From Nitrosopumilus sp. LS_AOA (lineage in GTDB: Archaea; Thermoproteota; Nitrososphaeria; Nitrososphaerales; Nitrosopumilaceae), in the NCBI GenBank assembly GCA_001543015.1, contig LFLC01000025.1:62001-126000 (forward strand): 64,000 nucleotides of DNA, given 5' to 3'. Both the position numbers and the translations under genes were made by a program. This document shows, in pieces, positions 29,014 through 38,390 of this stretch (positions within the stretch are counted from its first letter, which is position 1; every line of letters starts with the position of its first letter). The notes under the pieces were generated by a model. It did not search any database, was not told the DNA's origin, and saw only the letters and a program-made list of their open reading frames with translations.

Positions 29014-30677
29014 ATGTAACCAGCCTCTTTTGCAATTTTTTTAATTTGTTCTTGTTTTTCACCAATAACATGCAATCCAATCCACTTGTTTACCAAATCA
29101 ATTCCACCCAACTCATTTGCTTTATCAAGTAATGTACCTCTACGAGATTTTAAAACCTCATCTCTAAATTCTCTAATTGCAATTCGAACATCTTGTTGAC
29201 CAATAATTGCACCGCCACCAACAAATGCCCTTGCACCATCTGCAAATATTGAACCAATATTTTCAAGATTAACTCCTCCATCAGCCTCAATATATCCTGA
29301 AAAATTATACTGTTTTAAAATAGAATTTAGTCTATTCATTTTTGTATGTGTTTCTTCAATGTATTTTTGACCAGATTTTCCAGGCACCACAGACATTACA
29401 ATTAGTTGATCAAGTGAAGATATGAATTTGTAAGACCATTCAGGTAATTCAGTATCAGGATTTATTGCAAAACCTATGCCAATTTGATTTTGTTTTAGCA
29501 GATCATGTATTTCCCCAAAACTAGATTCATCAGTTACTTCAGCATGAACTGTAATTATGTCACTACCTGCATCAATGTAATCTTGAATATGTTTTACAGG
29601 TTCATTTATCATTAGATGTGAATCAAAAGGAATTACAGTCAAAGGTCTTAGTTCTTTAATTTTTGAATGATCAAAAGTTTTGTTTGGAACAAATTGGCCA
29701 TCCATTACATCAAGATGGATGTAATCAGATCGTCCAGAAACACATTTTTTAATTTCATTTTCTAGATTTGTCATATCACCTGCAATTATAGAAGGTGCAA
29801 TCATGAATTGTGAATCAAGTTCAAGATTAATTATCGGAACTATATCAGTATCAGGAGCTTTACCATGCCATAGGGGATTATCTTCCATGTGTTCTAAGGA
29901 TTTTCCCTTTACGGTTCTTGAAATTATCATTGTAGGTACTCCTTTTGTGGCATTAGCTTTAGTTATTGCCGCATCAATTTGTTCAACTCGATGTCCATCA
30001 ATTTCAATAACATTCCATCCAAAGGATCTCCATTTATCACCAGTCTTCCAACGTGATGCATCTTTCCACATTTCAGAAAGATCATCACCTTCTAATTTTT
30101 CATCAAGTGGCATGATTCGTTCAGTGTAAGAGTCTTGTTGTAGGAAGTTTCTGTCAAGAAAAACAGTAAGATTATCAACTTTGTATTTTGATGCAGTCAT
30201 TGCAGCCTCCCAAATTTGACCCTCATCAGATTCTCCATCTCCAATAATGGTGTAAACATGATAATCTTTAGAATCAATTTTTCCAGCTAGTGCTACTCCA
30301 ATAGAATAAGATAATCCAGTTCCCAATGAACCTCCACAAAATTCAACTCCAGGACATTTTAGATCAGGATGACCTTGTAATTTACTACCAAATTTTCTTA
30401 GAGTTTCAAGTTCAGAATCTGGAAAATATCCTGCAACTGCCATATTTGAAAACAAACCAGGTGCAGCATGACCTTTAGATAATACTAATCTATCACGATT
30501 TGCCCATTGTGGATTTTTAGGATCAAATTTCAAATGTTTGTAAAATAAACAGCCTAAAATTTCTGCCATTGAAAAAGAACCACCTGGATGACCAGAACCA
30601 GCAGCATTTGTTCCCTTAATTACCAATTTTCTGGCCCTGAGAATATTTTTCTTTATTTGATAATAATTAAGTCCCAT
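29010..30677 (-). CDS. Transketolase N-terminal subunit fused to ribulose-phosphate 3-epimerase plus ~50-aa C-terminal tail
   Basis: TK-N: GTNAAGSGHPGGSFSMAEIL, GDGESDEGQIWEA, DRNFLQQD; RPE: IAPSIIAGD, DYIHLDVMDGQFVPN, FDSHLMINEP, VMSVVPGKSGQKY, EADGGVN, FVGGGAI. Confidence 0.93.
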   Translation of the reverse strand: MGLNYYQIKKNILRARKLVIKGTNAAGSGHPGGSFSMAEILGCLFYKHLKFDPKNPQWANRDRLVLSKGHAAPGLFSNMAVAGYFPDSELETLRKFGSKLQGHPDLKCPGVEFCGGSLGTGLSYSIGVALAGKIDSKDYHVYTIIGDGESDEGQIWEAAMTASKYKVDNLTVFLDRNFLQQDSYTERIMPLDEKLEGDDLSEMWKDASRWKTGDKWRSFGWNVIEIDGHRVEQIDAAITKANATKGVPTMIISRTVKGKSLEHMEDNPLWHGKAPDTDIVPIINLELDSQFMIAPSIIAGDMTNLENEIKKCVSGRSDYIHLDVMDGQFVPNKTFDHSKIKELRPLTVIPFDSHLMINEPVKHIQDYIDAGSDIITVHAEVTDESSFGEIHDLLKQNQIGIGFAINPDTELPEWSYKFISSLDQLIVMSVVPGKSGQKYIEETHTKMNRLNSILKQYNFSGYIEADGGVNLENIGSIFADGARAFVGGGAIIGQQDVRIAIREFRDEVLKSRRGTLLDKANELGGIDLVNKWIGLHVIGEKQEQIKKIAKEAGYI

Positions 30678-30849
30678 CCGTTCGTTAGCCTAGTAAATTT
30701 AATAAAAATCTATTTCTGTGAAATAAAAATGATTTAAAATCAAGGTGTTCAATACGATAATAGAATCATTATTCTCATAATTTTAAGAATAAATAAAATA
30801 ATTTTACAATAGTTTAATTACAGTAGATTTAATCATTTTACAGAAAGAT

Positions 30850-31182
30850 ATGTCATACGATAGAGAAAGAGAAATGTTTGACGCAAAATGCGGAGATTGT
30901 GGAAATGATTGTAAAGTTCCATTTCAACCAAAAGAAGACAGACCTGTTTATTGCAGAGAATGCTTCCAAAATCACAAACCAGAACCAAGACAAGGTGGCG
31001 GTAGATTTGGTGGAAACCGAGGTGGCGGAGGTAGATTTGGTGGAGATAGAAGAAGAGATGATAGACCACGAGAAATGTTTGACGCAAAATGCGGAGATTG
31101 TGGAAATGATTGTCAAATACCATTTCAACCAAAAGAAGACAGACCTGTTTATTGCAGAGAATGCTTCCAAAATCATAGATAA
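30850..31182 (+). CDS. Double CxxC-x17-CxxC zinc-ribbon protein with RGG-type linker
   Basis: CGDCGNDC...YCREC twice, separated by RQGGGRFGGNRGGGGRFGGDRRR. Confidence 0.85.
   Translation: MSYDREREMFDAKCGDCGNDCKVPFQPKEDRPVYCRECFQNHKPEPRQGGGRFGGNRGGGGRFGGDRRRDDRPREMFDAKCGDCGNDCQIPFQPKEDRPVYCRECFQNHR
30869..31175 (+). repeat. Internal direct duplication: 30869-30974 and 31070-31175 (106 bp each, 3 mismatches by eye)
   Basis: Direct comparison of the two copies; only AAAGTT vs CAAATA differs. Confidence 0.9.
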
Positions 31183-31238
31183 TACTAGTGAGTATTTTTA
31201 TAAATCTCAAACTAGAATTTTATTAAATTTTTAAAATA

Positions 31239-31318
31239 GTAAACAACAAAGAACCTGGCACATACACCCAACAAAGCAATTATTGCCATTGCTGTTTTCT
31301 AAGTTCTTTGTTAGTTAC
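31239..31318. ncRNA. Candidate structured RNA: outer stem (31239-31254/31303-31318) with inner hairpin AGCAAT/ATTGCT
   Basis: GTAAacAACAAAGAAC / GTTCTTTGTTagTTAC inverted repeat with nested hairpin; strand not determined. Confidence 0.3.
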
Positions 31319-31429
31319 CATCCAATTTGGATACTATGTATTATTACATACAACATTCAAGGTTAAAGTTCAGCATGTGATCATTGTGAGCTAACAATTT
31401 GATAAATAATTTTTCCATTTATTCATTTT

Positions 31430-31510
31430 ATGAGTCATAATCATTTATGGAAGTCTGTAACTGAATACAAAACATGTCAAATTTGTGATGAAATTCGTTT
31501 TGAAAAATAA
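31430..31510 (+). CDS. Possible 26-aa CxxC microprotein MSHNHLWKSVTEYKTCQICDEIRFEK
   Basis: Short ATG-TAA ORF with a CxxC motif; weak. Confidence 0.3.
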   Translation: MSHNHLWKSVTEYKTCQICDEIRFEK

Positions 31511-31554
31511 CCAAATTTTTTAAAATTTTAATGTGATGTTTGTTAAAATAATTT

Positions 31555-31932
31555 ATGATATTTGATGAATATTTACCATTGATATTGTTTGATGATCAAT
31601 GCTATTTGTGTGGACAATTTATTAAAATTGTTAATTTTTTTGCAAGAGATAAAATTACAATAATTGGCCACTATTCAGATTTTGGAATAAAAATAAGAAA
31701 TGAAATTCTAGATGAATCTGCATTAGACATGTTTTGGTTTATTGAAAAAAAAGTTGCATATGGAGGAAGAGAAGCCTTACTTCCCTTGATTAAAGCAATT
31801 ATATCAAATAAATCAAAAAAATTACCCATTACAAAAATCAATAATGATTGTAAGCAAGAATGTAAAACTATCAAAGCAGTTTTTCTAAGATCATTTAGTC
31901 TTTTTTCAAATAGTAAAAAAATAAATTTATAG
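31555..31932 (+). CDS. DCC-family (DUF393) thiol-disulfide oxidoreductase-like protein
   Basis: PLILFDDQCYLCGQFIKIVNFFARDK (DxxCxxC). Confidence 0.75.
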   Translation: MIFDEYLPLILFDDQCYLCGQFIKIVNFFARDKITIIGHYSDFGIKIRNEILDESALDMFWFIEKKVAYGGREALLPLIKAIISNKSKKLPITKINNDCKQECKTIKAVFLRSFSLFSNSKKINL

Positions 31933-31969
31933 TAAATCTAAATATTACTTCAAAAATCAGGTATTCATT

Positions 31970-33445
31970 ATGAAGATAAAATCTGAAAATTCAGTAAAAA
32001 ATACACAACTACTTTGTGGATTTGTTTTAGAAAATTCAAACAAGGTTTTAGGGTTAAAGAAATTTGATTCCAAAACTACCTCAGCAATTAATCAATCACT
32101 AAAAGATATGGAAGGAAAATTAGGAAGATTTAGCATAATTCCAATACCAGGGAAAAAACCGGCTCATAGAATATTACTTGCAGGAATAGGGAAAAAAGAA
32201 AATTTGACAAAAGATACTATTAGAAATATTTCAGGTAAAATTGCACAAAAAGCAAGAGAGTTAAAACTAAAAGAATTTTCAATTATTGCACCACCAAATT
32301 TTGTGATTGATCAGATATCATCGGTTTCTCAAATAATAGAAGGCTCCAAGATGGCACTTTACAAATTTGATAAATTTAAATCTGAAAAAGTAGAAAAATC
32401 TCCAGATTTAACAATAGTTGTTTCTAAATCAAAGAAAATATCACAGACGATTAAAACTTCTGAAATTATTGCAGATGGTGCAATATTTACAAAAAGTATT
32501 GCAAATCTACCACCTAACGAATGTACACCAACTACATTAGCAGATTTTGCAAAAGTAATTTCTAAAAAGAATAATATGAAATGTAATATCATTTCCAAAC
32601 TTGAATTAAAAAAGAAAGGTTTTGGAGGAATTACAGCAGTAGGTAAAGGTAGTAAAAATGAGCCAAAACTGATTGTGTTAGAACATAATCGTGGTAAAAG
32701 CAATGAAAAACCGATTGTTCTTGTGGGTAAAGCAGTCACATTTGACACCGGTGGAATTTCATTAAAACCAGGTGCAGCAATGGATGAAATGAAATTTGAC
32801 AAATGTGGTGGATGTACAGTTCTTGGAATTATGAAAGCAGTTTCAGAGTTAAAACTTCCAATCAACGTAGTAGGAATTATTCCATCAGTCGAAAATATGC
32901 CAGGAGGGGAAGCATATAGACCAGGTGACATTGTAAAATTATTTAGTGGAAAAACTGCAGAAATTTTAAACACTGATGCAGAAGGTAGATTGATTTTAGC
33001 TGATGCATTATCATATGGAGAAAAACATTATTCTCCAAAAGCAATTATTGATTTTGCAACTCTAACTGGAGCATGTATTGTTGCATTAGGTAATAATGTA
33101 GCAGCAATTGTATCAAATGATGAAAAATTAGCAACAAAAATCAAAGATGCATCTAAAAAAACAACAGAATCAATTTGGGAACTTCCTTTAACTCAAGACT
33201 TTATGGATATGATAAAATCTGAAGTTGCAGATATGAAAAATGTTGGAATAGGAAGAGCTGCAGGAACAATTACAGCAGCAGCATTTTTGAAAAATGCAAT
33301 TGAAAAGACACCTTGGGTACATGTGGATATTGCAGGTGTTGCATGGACACAAACAGCTACCAAAGAAAAATCATACAATCCTAAAGGTGCAACGGGTTTT
33401 GGGGTAAGATTAATTTTAGATTATCTGCAAAATCTAAAAAACTAA
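31970..33445 (+). CDS. pepA: Leucyl aminopeptidase (M17)
   Basis: VGKAVTFDTGGISLKPGAAMDEMKFDKCGG; NTDAEGRLILADAL. Confidence 0.97.
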   Translation: MKIKSENSVKNTQLLCGFVLENSNKVLGLKKFDSKTTSAINQSLKDMEGKLGRFSIIPIPGKKPAHRILLAGIGKKENLTKDTIRNISGKIAQKARELKLKEFSIIAPPNFVIDQISSVSQIIEGSKMALYKFDKFKSEKVEKSPDLTIVVSKSKKISQTIKTSEIIADGAIFTKSIANLPPNECTPTTLADFAKVISKKNNMKCNIISKLELKKKGFGGITAVGKGSKNEPKLIVLEHNRGKSNEKPIVLVGKAVTFDTGGISLKPGAAMDEMKFDKCGGCTVLGIMKAVSELKLPINVVGIIPSVENMPGGEAYRPGDIVKLFSGKTAEILNTDAEGRLILADALSYGEKHYSPKAIIDFATLTGACIVALGNNVAAIVSNDEKLATKIKDASKKTTESIWELPLTQDFMDMIKSEVADMKNVGIGRAAGTITAAAFLKNAIEKTPWVHVDIAGVAWTQTATKEKSYNPKGATGFGVRLILDYLQNLKN

Positions 33446-33570
33446 TAACCACGACTATTTCTATCAGGTTTACCAACATTTGGATTTCTAAAACCATGTT
33501 TTTCCATCATGTGATTTAAAAATCGAATATCATCTGAAAAGGATTCATTACATACAGTACAATTTACCAT
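33442..33570 (-). CDS. 42-aa C2H2 zinc-finger microprotein MVNCTVCNESFSDDIRFLNHMMEKHGFRNPNVGKPDRNSRGY
   Basis: C-x2-C-x12-H-x4-H finger; complete reverse-strand ORF below track cutoff. Confidence 0.65.
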   Translation of the reverse strand: MVNCTVCNESFSDDIRFLNHMMEKHGFRNPNVGKPDRNSRGY

Positions 33571-33625
33571 TTAATTCACATCAATCCAATTAATTCAATA
33601 TTAAAAGATTGATTGAAAATAGAAA

Positions 33626-33740
33626 TGCCAGCACTGTTGCTTCCCAAGAGCTCTCGCATCTTAGTAGCACAACAGCGACATCAGGTTTGACTTCCAAGTT
33701 CGGAATGGGATTGGGTCGCACCCTAACGCTATGGCCGGCT
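33626..33740 (-). rRNA. rrf: 5S ribosomal RNA
   Basis: Reverse strand GCCGGCCATAGCG...GGGTGCGACCCAATCCCATTCCGAACTTGGAAGTCAAACC...; terminal stem GCCGGC/GCTGGC. Confidence 0.93.
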
Positions 33741-33835
33741 TGTATATTGAAGTGAAATTCTCATCTATTAACGTAACGAAGTATTGGAAATGGGTTCAAA
33801 ATAGGTATAAAGCAAAGAAAATACCGAATTACCAC

Positions 33836-35623
33836 ATGACACATAGAGTTGCAGTATTAGATCAGGATCTATGTCAACCACAAAAATGTGGTTTAGAGTG
33901 CATAAAATATTGTCCAGTCAACAAATCAGGAGCAGAATGCGTTACGATAAATGAAGAATCAAAAAAGGCTCAGATTGATGAAGATATTTGTAATGGATGT
34001 GGAATATGTGTCAAAGTATGTCCATTTGATGCAATAACAATTGTAAATTTAGCAAGTGAATTAGCTGAAGAGAAAATTCATCAATATGGGACAAATTCTT
34101 TTCGATTATACAAATTACCAACACCAAGAAAAGGAGAGGTTGTTGGGCTATTAGGTAGAAATGGAATGGGTAAAAGTACAGTAGTTAACATATTATCTGG
34201 AAAACTAAAACCAAATCTTGGAAGATATGAAAATCCACCGGAGTGGGACGAGATTTTTAAACATTATAGTGGAACTGAATTAAAACAACATTTTCAAAAA
34301 ATTGAGCAAAAACAAATTCGTGCATCAATTAAACCACAACAAATTCAACATCTTGCAGAAGCATTTGATGGAACAGGAAATGAGTTACTTGATAAATATG
34401 ATGAAAGAGGAGTAACAAGGGAATTAGTTAGAGAATTAGGATTACAAAATTCCATGGAGCAAAGTTTGAAAGAACTTAGTGGAGGAGAATTACAAAGAAT
34501 AGCAGTTGCTGTTACTGCATCAAAAGATACAGAATTTTATTTCTTTGATGAACCGTCATCATACAATGATGTATTTCAAAGAATAGGTGTTGCAAGAGTA
34601 ATACAAGGTTTAGCAAAAATTGGAAAAAGTGTGATGGTTGTAGAACATGATTTAACATTACTTGATTTTCTTAGTGATTATATCGAAATATTGTATGGTG
34701 AACCAACAGCATATGGAATTGTTTCAAATATTTTATCAACTAAAATTGGAATCAATGTTTTCCTTGAGGGATACCTTCCAAATGAGAACGTTAGATTTAG
34801 AGAAAAGAAATTCTCCATGGATGTATCATCATCATCTACTGATATTTTTCAAGAAGGAAGTGATATTGTAAATTATCCAAGACTTGAGAAAAACTTTGAT
34901 TCATTTTCATTATCAATTGAGCCTGGAAGAGTACGAAAAGGTGAGGTTTTAGGCATAATGGGTGCAAATGCCCTTGGAAAAACTACCATGATGAAAATGA
35001 TTGCAGGTGTCCAAAAACCAGATGTTGGATCAATTGATAAAAAAATAAAGATAGCATACAAACCACAATACCTACAAAATGATATTGATGTTGAAGTCAT
35101 GGCACTATTAGAAAAAGCAAGTGGAGGTCCCATCGAAGGAAGTCAAGAAGAAGAGCAAATTCTAGACCCGTTAAAAATTAGAAAGTTGTACAATAAATCT
35201 GTAAAAAATCTTTCTGGAGGAGAACTACAAAAGATTGCAGTTGCATCATGTTTAATTCAAAAAGTTGATTTGTATGCACTAGATGAACCATCAGCATTCT
35301 TAGATGTAGAAGATAGAATAGCAGTTGCAAAATTTTTACAAAAATTTGTTCGCTCTTTTGGAAAATCAGCAATTATTATTGATCATGACTTGCAGTTAAT
35401 GGATTTAGTCTCAGATTCAATGATAATTTTTGAAGGGGAATCAGGAAAAGCAGGAACAGCTACATCACCAATGCCAAAACATGAAGCAATGAATCGGTTC
35501 CTCAAATCATTGGATATGACATTTAGAAGAGATGAAAAAAGTCTAAGACCAAGAGTAAATAAAATAGAAAGTAGATTAGACAAGGAACAAAAAACATCAG
35601 GAAACTTTTACTACAAGCATTGA
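33836..35623 (+). CDS. Ribosome-recycling ATPase ABCE1/Rli1
   Basis: N-terminal 4Fe-4S motifs (CxxxxCGLECIKYCP; CNGCGICVKVCP), two ABC domains (GRNGMGKST, GANALGKTT, LSGGELQ x2); start at MTHRVAVLD, not the ORF-track start inside the 5S gene. Confidence 0.96.
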   Translation: MTHRVAVLDQDLCQPQKCGLECIKYCPVNKSGAECVTINEESKKAQIDEDICNGCGICVKVCPFDAITIVNLASELAEEKIHQYGTNSFRLYKLPTPRKGEVVGLLGRNGMGKSTVVNILSGKLKPNLGRYENPPEWDEIFKHYSGTELKQHFQKIEQKQIRASIKPQQIQHLAEAFDGTGNELLDKYDERGVTRELVRELGLQNSMEQSLKELSGGELQRIAVAVTASKDTEFYFFDEPSSYNDVFQRIGVARVIQGLAKIGKSVMVVEHDLTLLDFLSDYIEILYGEPTAYGIVSNILSTKIGINVFLEGYLPNENVRFREKKFSMDVSSSSTDIFQEGSDIVNYPRLEKNFDSFSLSIEPGRVRKGEVLGIMGANALGKTTMMKMIAGVQKPDVGSIDKKIKIAYKPQYLQNDIDVEVMALLEKASGGPIEGSQEEEQILDPLKIRKLYNKSVKNLSGGELQKIAVASCLIQKVDLYALDEPSAFLDVEDRIAVAKFLQKFVRSFGKSAIIIDHDLQLMDLVSDSMIIFEGESGKAGTATSPMPKHEAMNRFLKSLDMTFRRDEKSLRPRVNKIESRLDKEQKTSGNFYYKH

Positions 35624-36456
35624 CTCGAATGCTAAAAAAATTACTAGAAAATATTCTAACATTAGAAGAAAGTGAAGAATTAATCTCAGCATTTGATCAA
35701 ATTGGGAATATCATCATAGTTAGAATTCCAGATTCTTTATTATCAAAGAAAAAAATTATTGGTGAAACATTACTTGAACAAGTAAAAATTGCTAAAAGTG
35801 TGTTCTATCAGTCATCGGCAGTAGAGGGAGATTTTCGTACAAGGAATCTAGAAATTCTTGCAGGAGAAGACAATACAGAAACAGAATACAAAGAATTTGG
35901 ATGTAAATTCACAGTTGATGTTGAAAATGCATTCTTTTCACCTAGATTATCCACAGAAAGAGAAAGAATTGCCAATCTAATCCAAAATGGAGAGGTAATG
36001 ATTAACATGTTTGCAGGAGTAGGAATGTTTTCAATAATGGCTGCAAAAAAAAAGGAATGTACGGTATATAGTCTAGATATCAACCCAGTTGCATCAAAAT
36101 TATGTGAAAAAAATATCAAACAAAACAAACTATCTGGAAATGTAATTTCAATTAATGGTGACTCATCAAAAATTATCAAAGAGCAACTTGTAGATAAGTC
36201 AGATAGAACTTTGATGTTGTTGCCTGAAAGATCAGATGAATTTTTAGAATCAGCAATTAGTACTACTAAAAATAACGGGATAATTCATTATTATTCTCAC
36301 ATTCATGCGGATAAAAAATCAGATGCAGGAAAACTTTCAGAGGAGCATTATCTTAGTGTAACTCCAGTAAAATCAGAAATATTATCTTCAAAAATTGTTA
36401 GACCAGTTGGTCCAAGATATTATCAAACAGTAGTTGATGTAAAAATTTCTAAATGA
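35620..36456 (+). CDS. Trm5-like tRNA methyltransferase
   Basis: VFYQSSAVEGDFRTRNLEILAGE, FSPRLSTERERIA, INMFAGVGMFSI, YSLDINPVA. Confidence 0.9.
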   Translation: MTRMLKKLLENILTLEESEELISAFDQIGNIIIVRIPDSLLSKKKIIGETLLEQVKIAKSVFYQSSAVEGDFRTRNLEILAGEDNTETEYKEFGCKFTVDVENAFFSPRLSTERERIANLIQNGEVMINMFAGVGMFSIMAAKKKECTVYSLDINPVASKLCEKNIKQNKLSGNVISINGDSSKIIKEQLVDKSDRTLMLLPERSDEFLESAISTTKNNGIIHYYSHIHADKKSDAGKLSEEHYLSVTPVKSEILSSKIVRPVGPRYYQTVVDVKISK

Positions 36457-36457
36457 A

Positions 36458-36676
36458 TTAATCATCGGATGTAATTGATGCAGATGAGAATTTTGTTGTT
36501 GCCATTACATATCCAATCCATGCAATTACTGCCAGTATTCCCCCAGCAAGCATCAATACAGATAATTGTAATACAATAGGACCCCATTCTGAAAGCATTA
36601 ACAAATATGCATAAAGAAAGAATCCACCAATACAAGATGCAAAAATAGTGACACCTGTTCCTTTACGTTTATCCAT
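36458..36676 (-). CDS. Small two-TM membrane protein
   Basis: Two hydrophobic helices. Confidence 0.6.
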   Translation of the reverse strand: MDKRKGTGVTIFASCIGGFFLYAYLLMLSEWGPIVLQLSVLMLAGGILAVIAWIGYVMATTKFSSASITSDD

Positions 36677-36713
36677 GGCGGAGAACTTTTTGTGAGATAT
36701 TTATTGGTTTGAA

Positions 36714-37220
36714 CTAATCTATTTCAATTGCCATAAGAAATGCATCTTCACCATCTCGATAATAGGCGTTTAATTGTTGTCTAATTACAAATCCAAGCTT
36801 CTCATACAATCTTACAGCATCATTATTACTGCATCTAACTTCCAAATAGAACTCATCACATTTTCTTAATTTTATACCGTTGACTGATTCCTCAACAAGG
36901 GCATTGCCTATACCTTTTTTTCTATACTCATCAAGAACTGCAATGGAAACAACATGACCTTTTTTAACAAAACCTAATTTCTTAAAATTTGAAAATCCAA
37001 ATTCAGTTTTACACATGATATAACCAACATGTTTACCTCCAATTTCAGCAACAATGAATGCTTCAGGGAGTTCTGCCAATAAACATTCATAGAAATAATC
37101 AGAATAATGTTCAGGAAGTGTTTTTAGATTAATTTCCATAATAGAAATAAGATCGCTAGGTCCTGCCCTCCTAATGTTACATTCACCCAACTGTCTAAGA
37201 ATTACTTGCATACTATACAC
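36714..37220 (-). CDS. rimI: RimI-like N-acetyltransferase
   Basis: VSIAVLDEYRKKGIGNALVEE, LEVRCSNNDAVRLYEKLGF. Confidence 0.9.
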   Translation of the reverse strand: MYSMQVILRQLGECNIRRAGPSDLISIMEINLKTLPEHYSDYFYECLLAELPEAFIVAEIGGKHVGYIMCKTEFGFSNFKKLGFVKKGHVVSIAVLDEYRKKGIGNALVEESVNGIKLRKCDEFYLEVRCSNNDAVRLYEKLGFVIRQQLNAYYRDGEDAFLMAIEID

Positions 37221-37283
37221 TACAAGTATCGATATTTAATTTTAAACCAAAAGACCATTTAATGGAGAAAATGACTCTAAAAA

Positions 37284-38390
37284 ATGGAAGAAAACTCACA
37301 AGAAGAAATTATTTCTATTGTAAATTCCATATTTGAAGTCAGTAATTTCACAAAAACAGAATTTTCATTAGAATTTAAAATTGAGGATATAGAATTTAAA
37401 TCAAAATTTGAAGATTTGGCAAGAAGAATGGAAAATATGAGTTTTGTATGTAGATTAGAAAAAATTGATGGGGATAAACAGGTGTCAATTCAAAAATTTA
37501 CTCCAAAAAAACAAAGAAAGTGGATGAGTACTTCATGGACTCCAAGAATTTTGTTTGCAATAGTCATTTCATTTGTGATGATTGATGGATATTATAGGAC
37601 GTCTGGAACAAATTCTATTGTAGAAATTGGGGATCCTCTAGAAATGGCAGGAATCTATACATTATCATTATTAGGAATATTAGGAATTCATGAACTTGGT
37701 CATATTTTGGCTGCAAAAGTACATGGACTTAAAACAACTTGGCCTTATTTCATTCCAGGATTACCTATAATTGGGATTCCAACATTTGGGGCATTTATTC
37801 AATCAAAAGGATTAACAATTAATCGAGAAATTTTATTTGATGTAGCTATTGCAGGTCCCATTGCAGGATTAGTAATAACAATTATTGTTTCAATCTATGG
37901 AGCTTACACTGCACCAATCTTAGATCCAATAGTTGCTGAGGGATTATTTGCAGAAAAAAAATTGATTGCGTGGGACATGGGGGAGTCATTGCTAATGTCT
38001 GCTAGCTTGGCAATGTTTGGAAAAGGTGGAACAGGACATGAAGTAATCATGACTCCTGTTTTATTTGCGGCATGGATTGGATTTTTAATTACATTTCTAA
38101 ATTTACTTCCAGCATGGCAATTAGACGGAGGACATATGGCAAGAACATTACTAGGTCCAAAGATTCACAGATATGCAACTTTTGGCAGTATAGGAGTTCT
38201 TATTTTGTTGGATTATTTCATAATGGCAATATTAATTCTAGTCATGAGTTATAGAAATCCAAGTGCAACTCCACTTGATGATATATCCCCTCTTTCAAGA
38301 AACAGAAAATTTGCATATATTGGAATTATAGTATTGGCGCTTTTATGTGCACCATTACCATCAAATTTTTTGCCAGGTATTTTACCTTAG
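37284..38390 (+). CDS. Site-2 protease family (M50) intramembrane metalloprotease
   Basis: GIHELGHILAAK (HExxH) and NLLPAWQLDGGHMAR. Confidence 0.94.
   Translation: MEENSQEEIISIVNSIFEVSNFTKTEFSLEFKIEDIEFKSKFEDLARRMENMSFVCRLEKIDGDKQVSIQKFTPKKQRKWMSTSWTPRILFAIVISFVMIDGYYRTSGTNSIVEIGDPLEMAGIYTLSLLGILGIHELGHILAAKVHGLKTTWPYFIPGLPIIGIPTFGAFIQSKGLTINREILFDVAIAGPIAGLVITIIVSIYGAYTAPILDPIVAEGLFAEKKLIAWDMGESLLMSASLAMFGKGGTGHEVIMTPVLFAAWIGFLITFLNLLPAWQLDGGHMARTLLGPKIHRYATFGSIGVLILLDYFIMAILILVMSYRNPSATPLDDISPLSRNRKFAYIGIIVLALLCAPLPSNFLPGILP

Noticed and set aside
30833-31234. Three alternative-frame ORFs over the zinc-ribbon gene (30833..31210 -, 30853..31176 -, 30878..31234 +)
   Set aside because: Explained by the internal duplication of 30850..31182, which keeps other frames open; only the CxxC frame has coherent motifs
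31430-31510. 26-aa CxxC ORF as a firm gene
   Set aside because: Too short to support without conservation; kept only as a low-confidence feature, not a finding
33731-33835. N-terminal extension of the ABCE1 ORF (MAGLYIEVKFSSINVTKYWKW...)
   Set aside because: Begins inside the 5S rRNA gene on the opposite strand; conserved start is MTHRVAVLD at 33836
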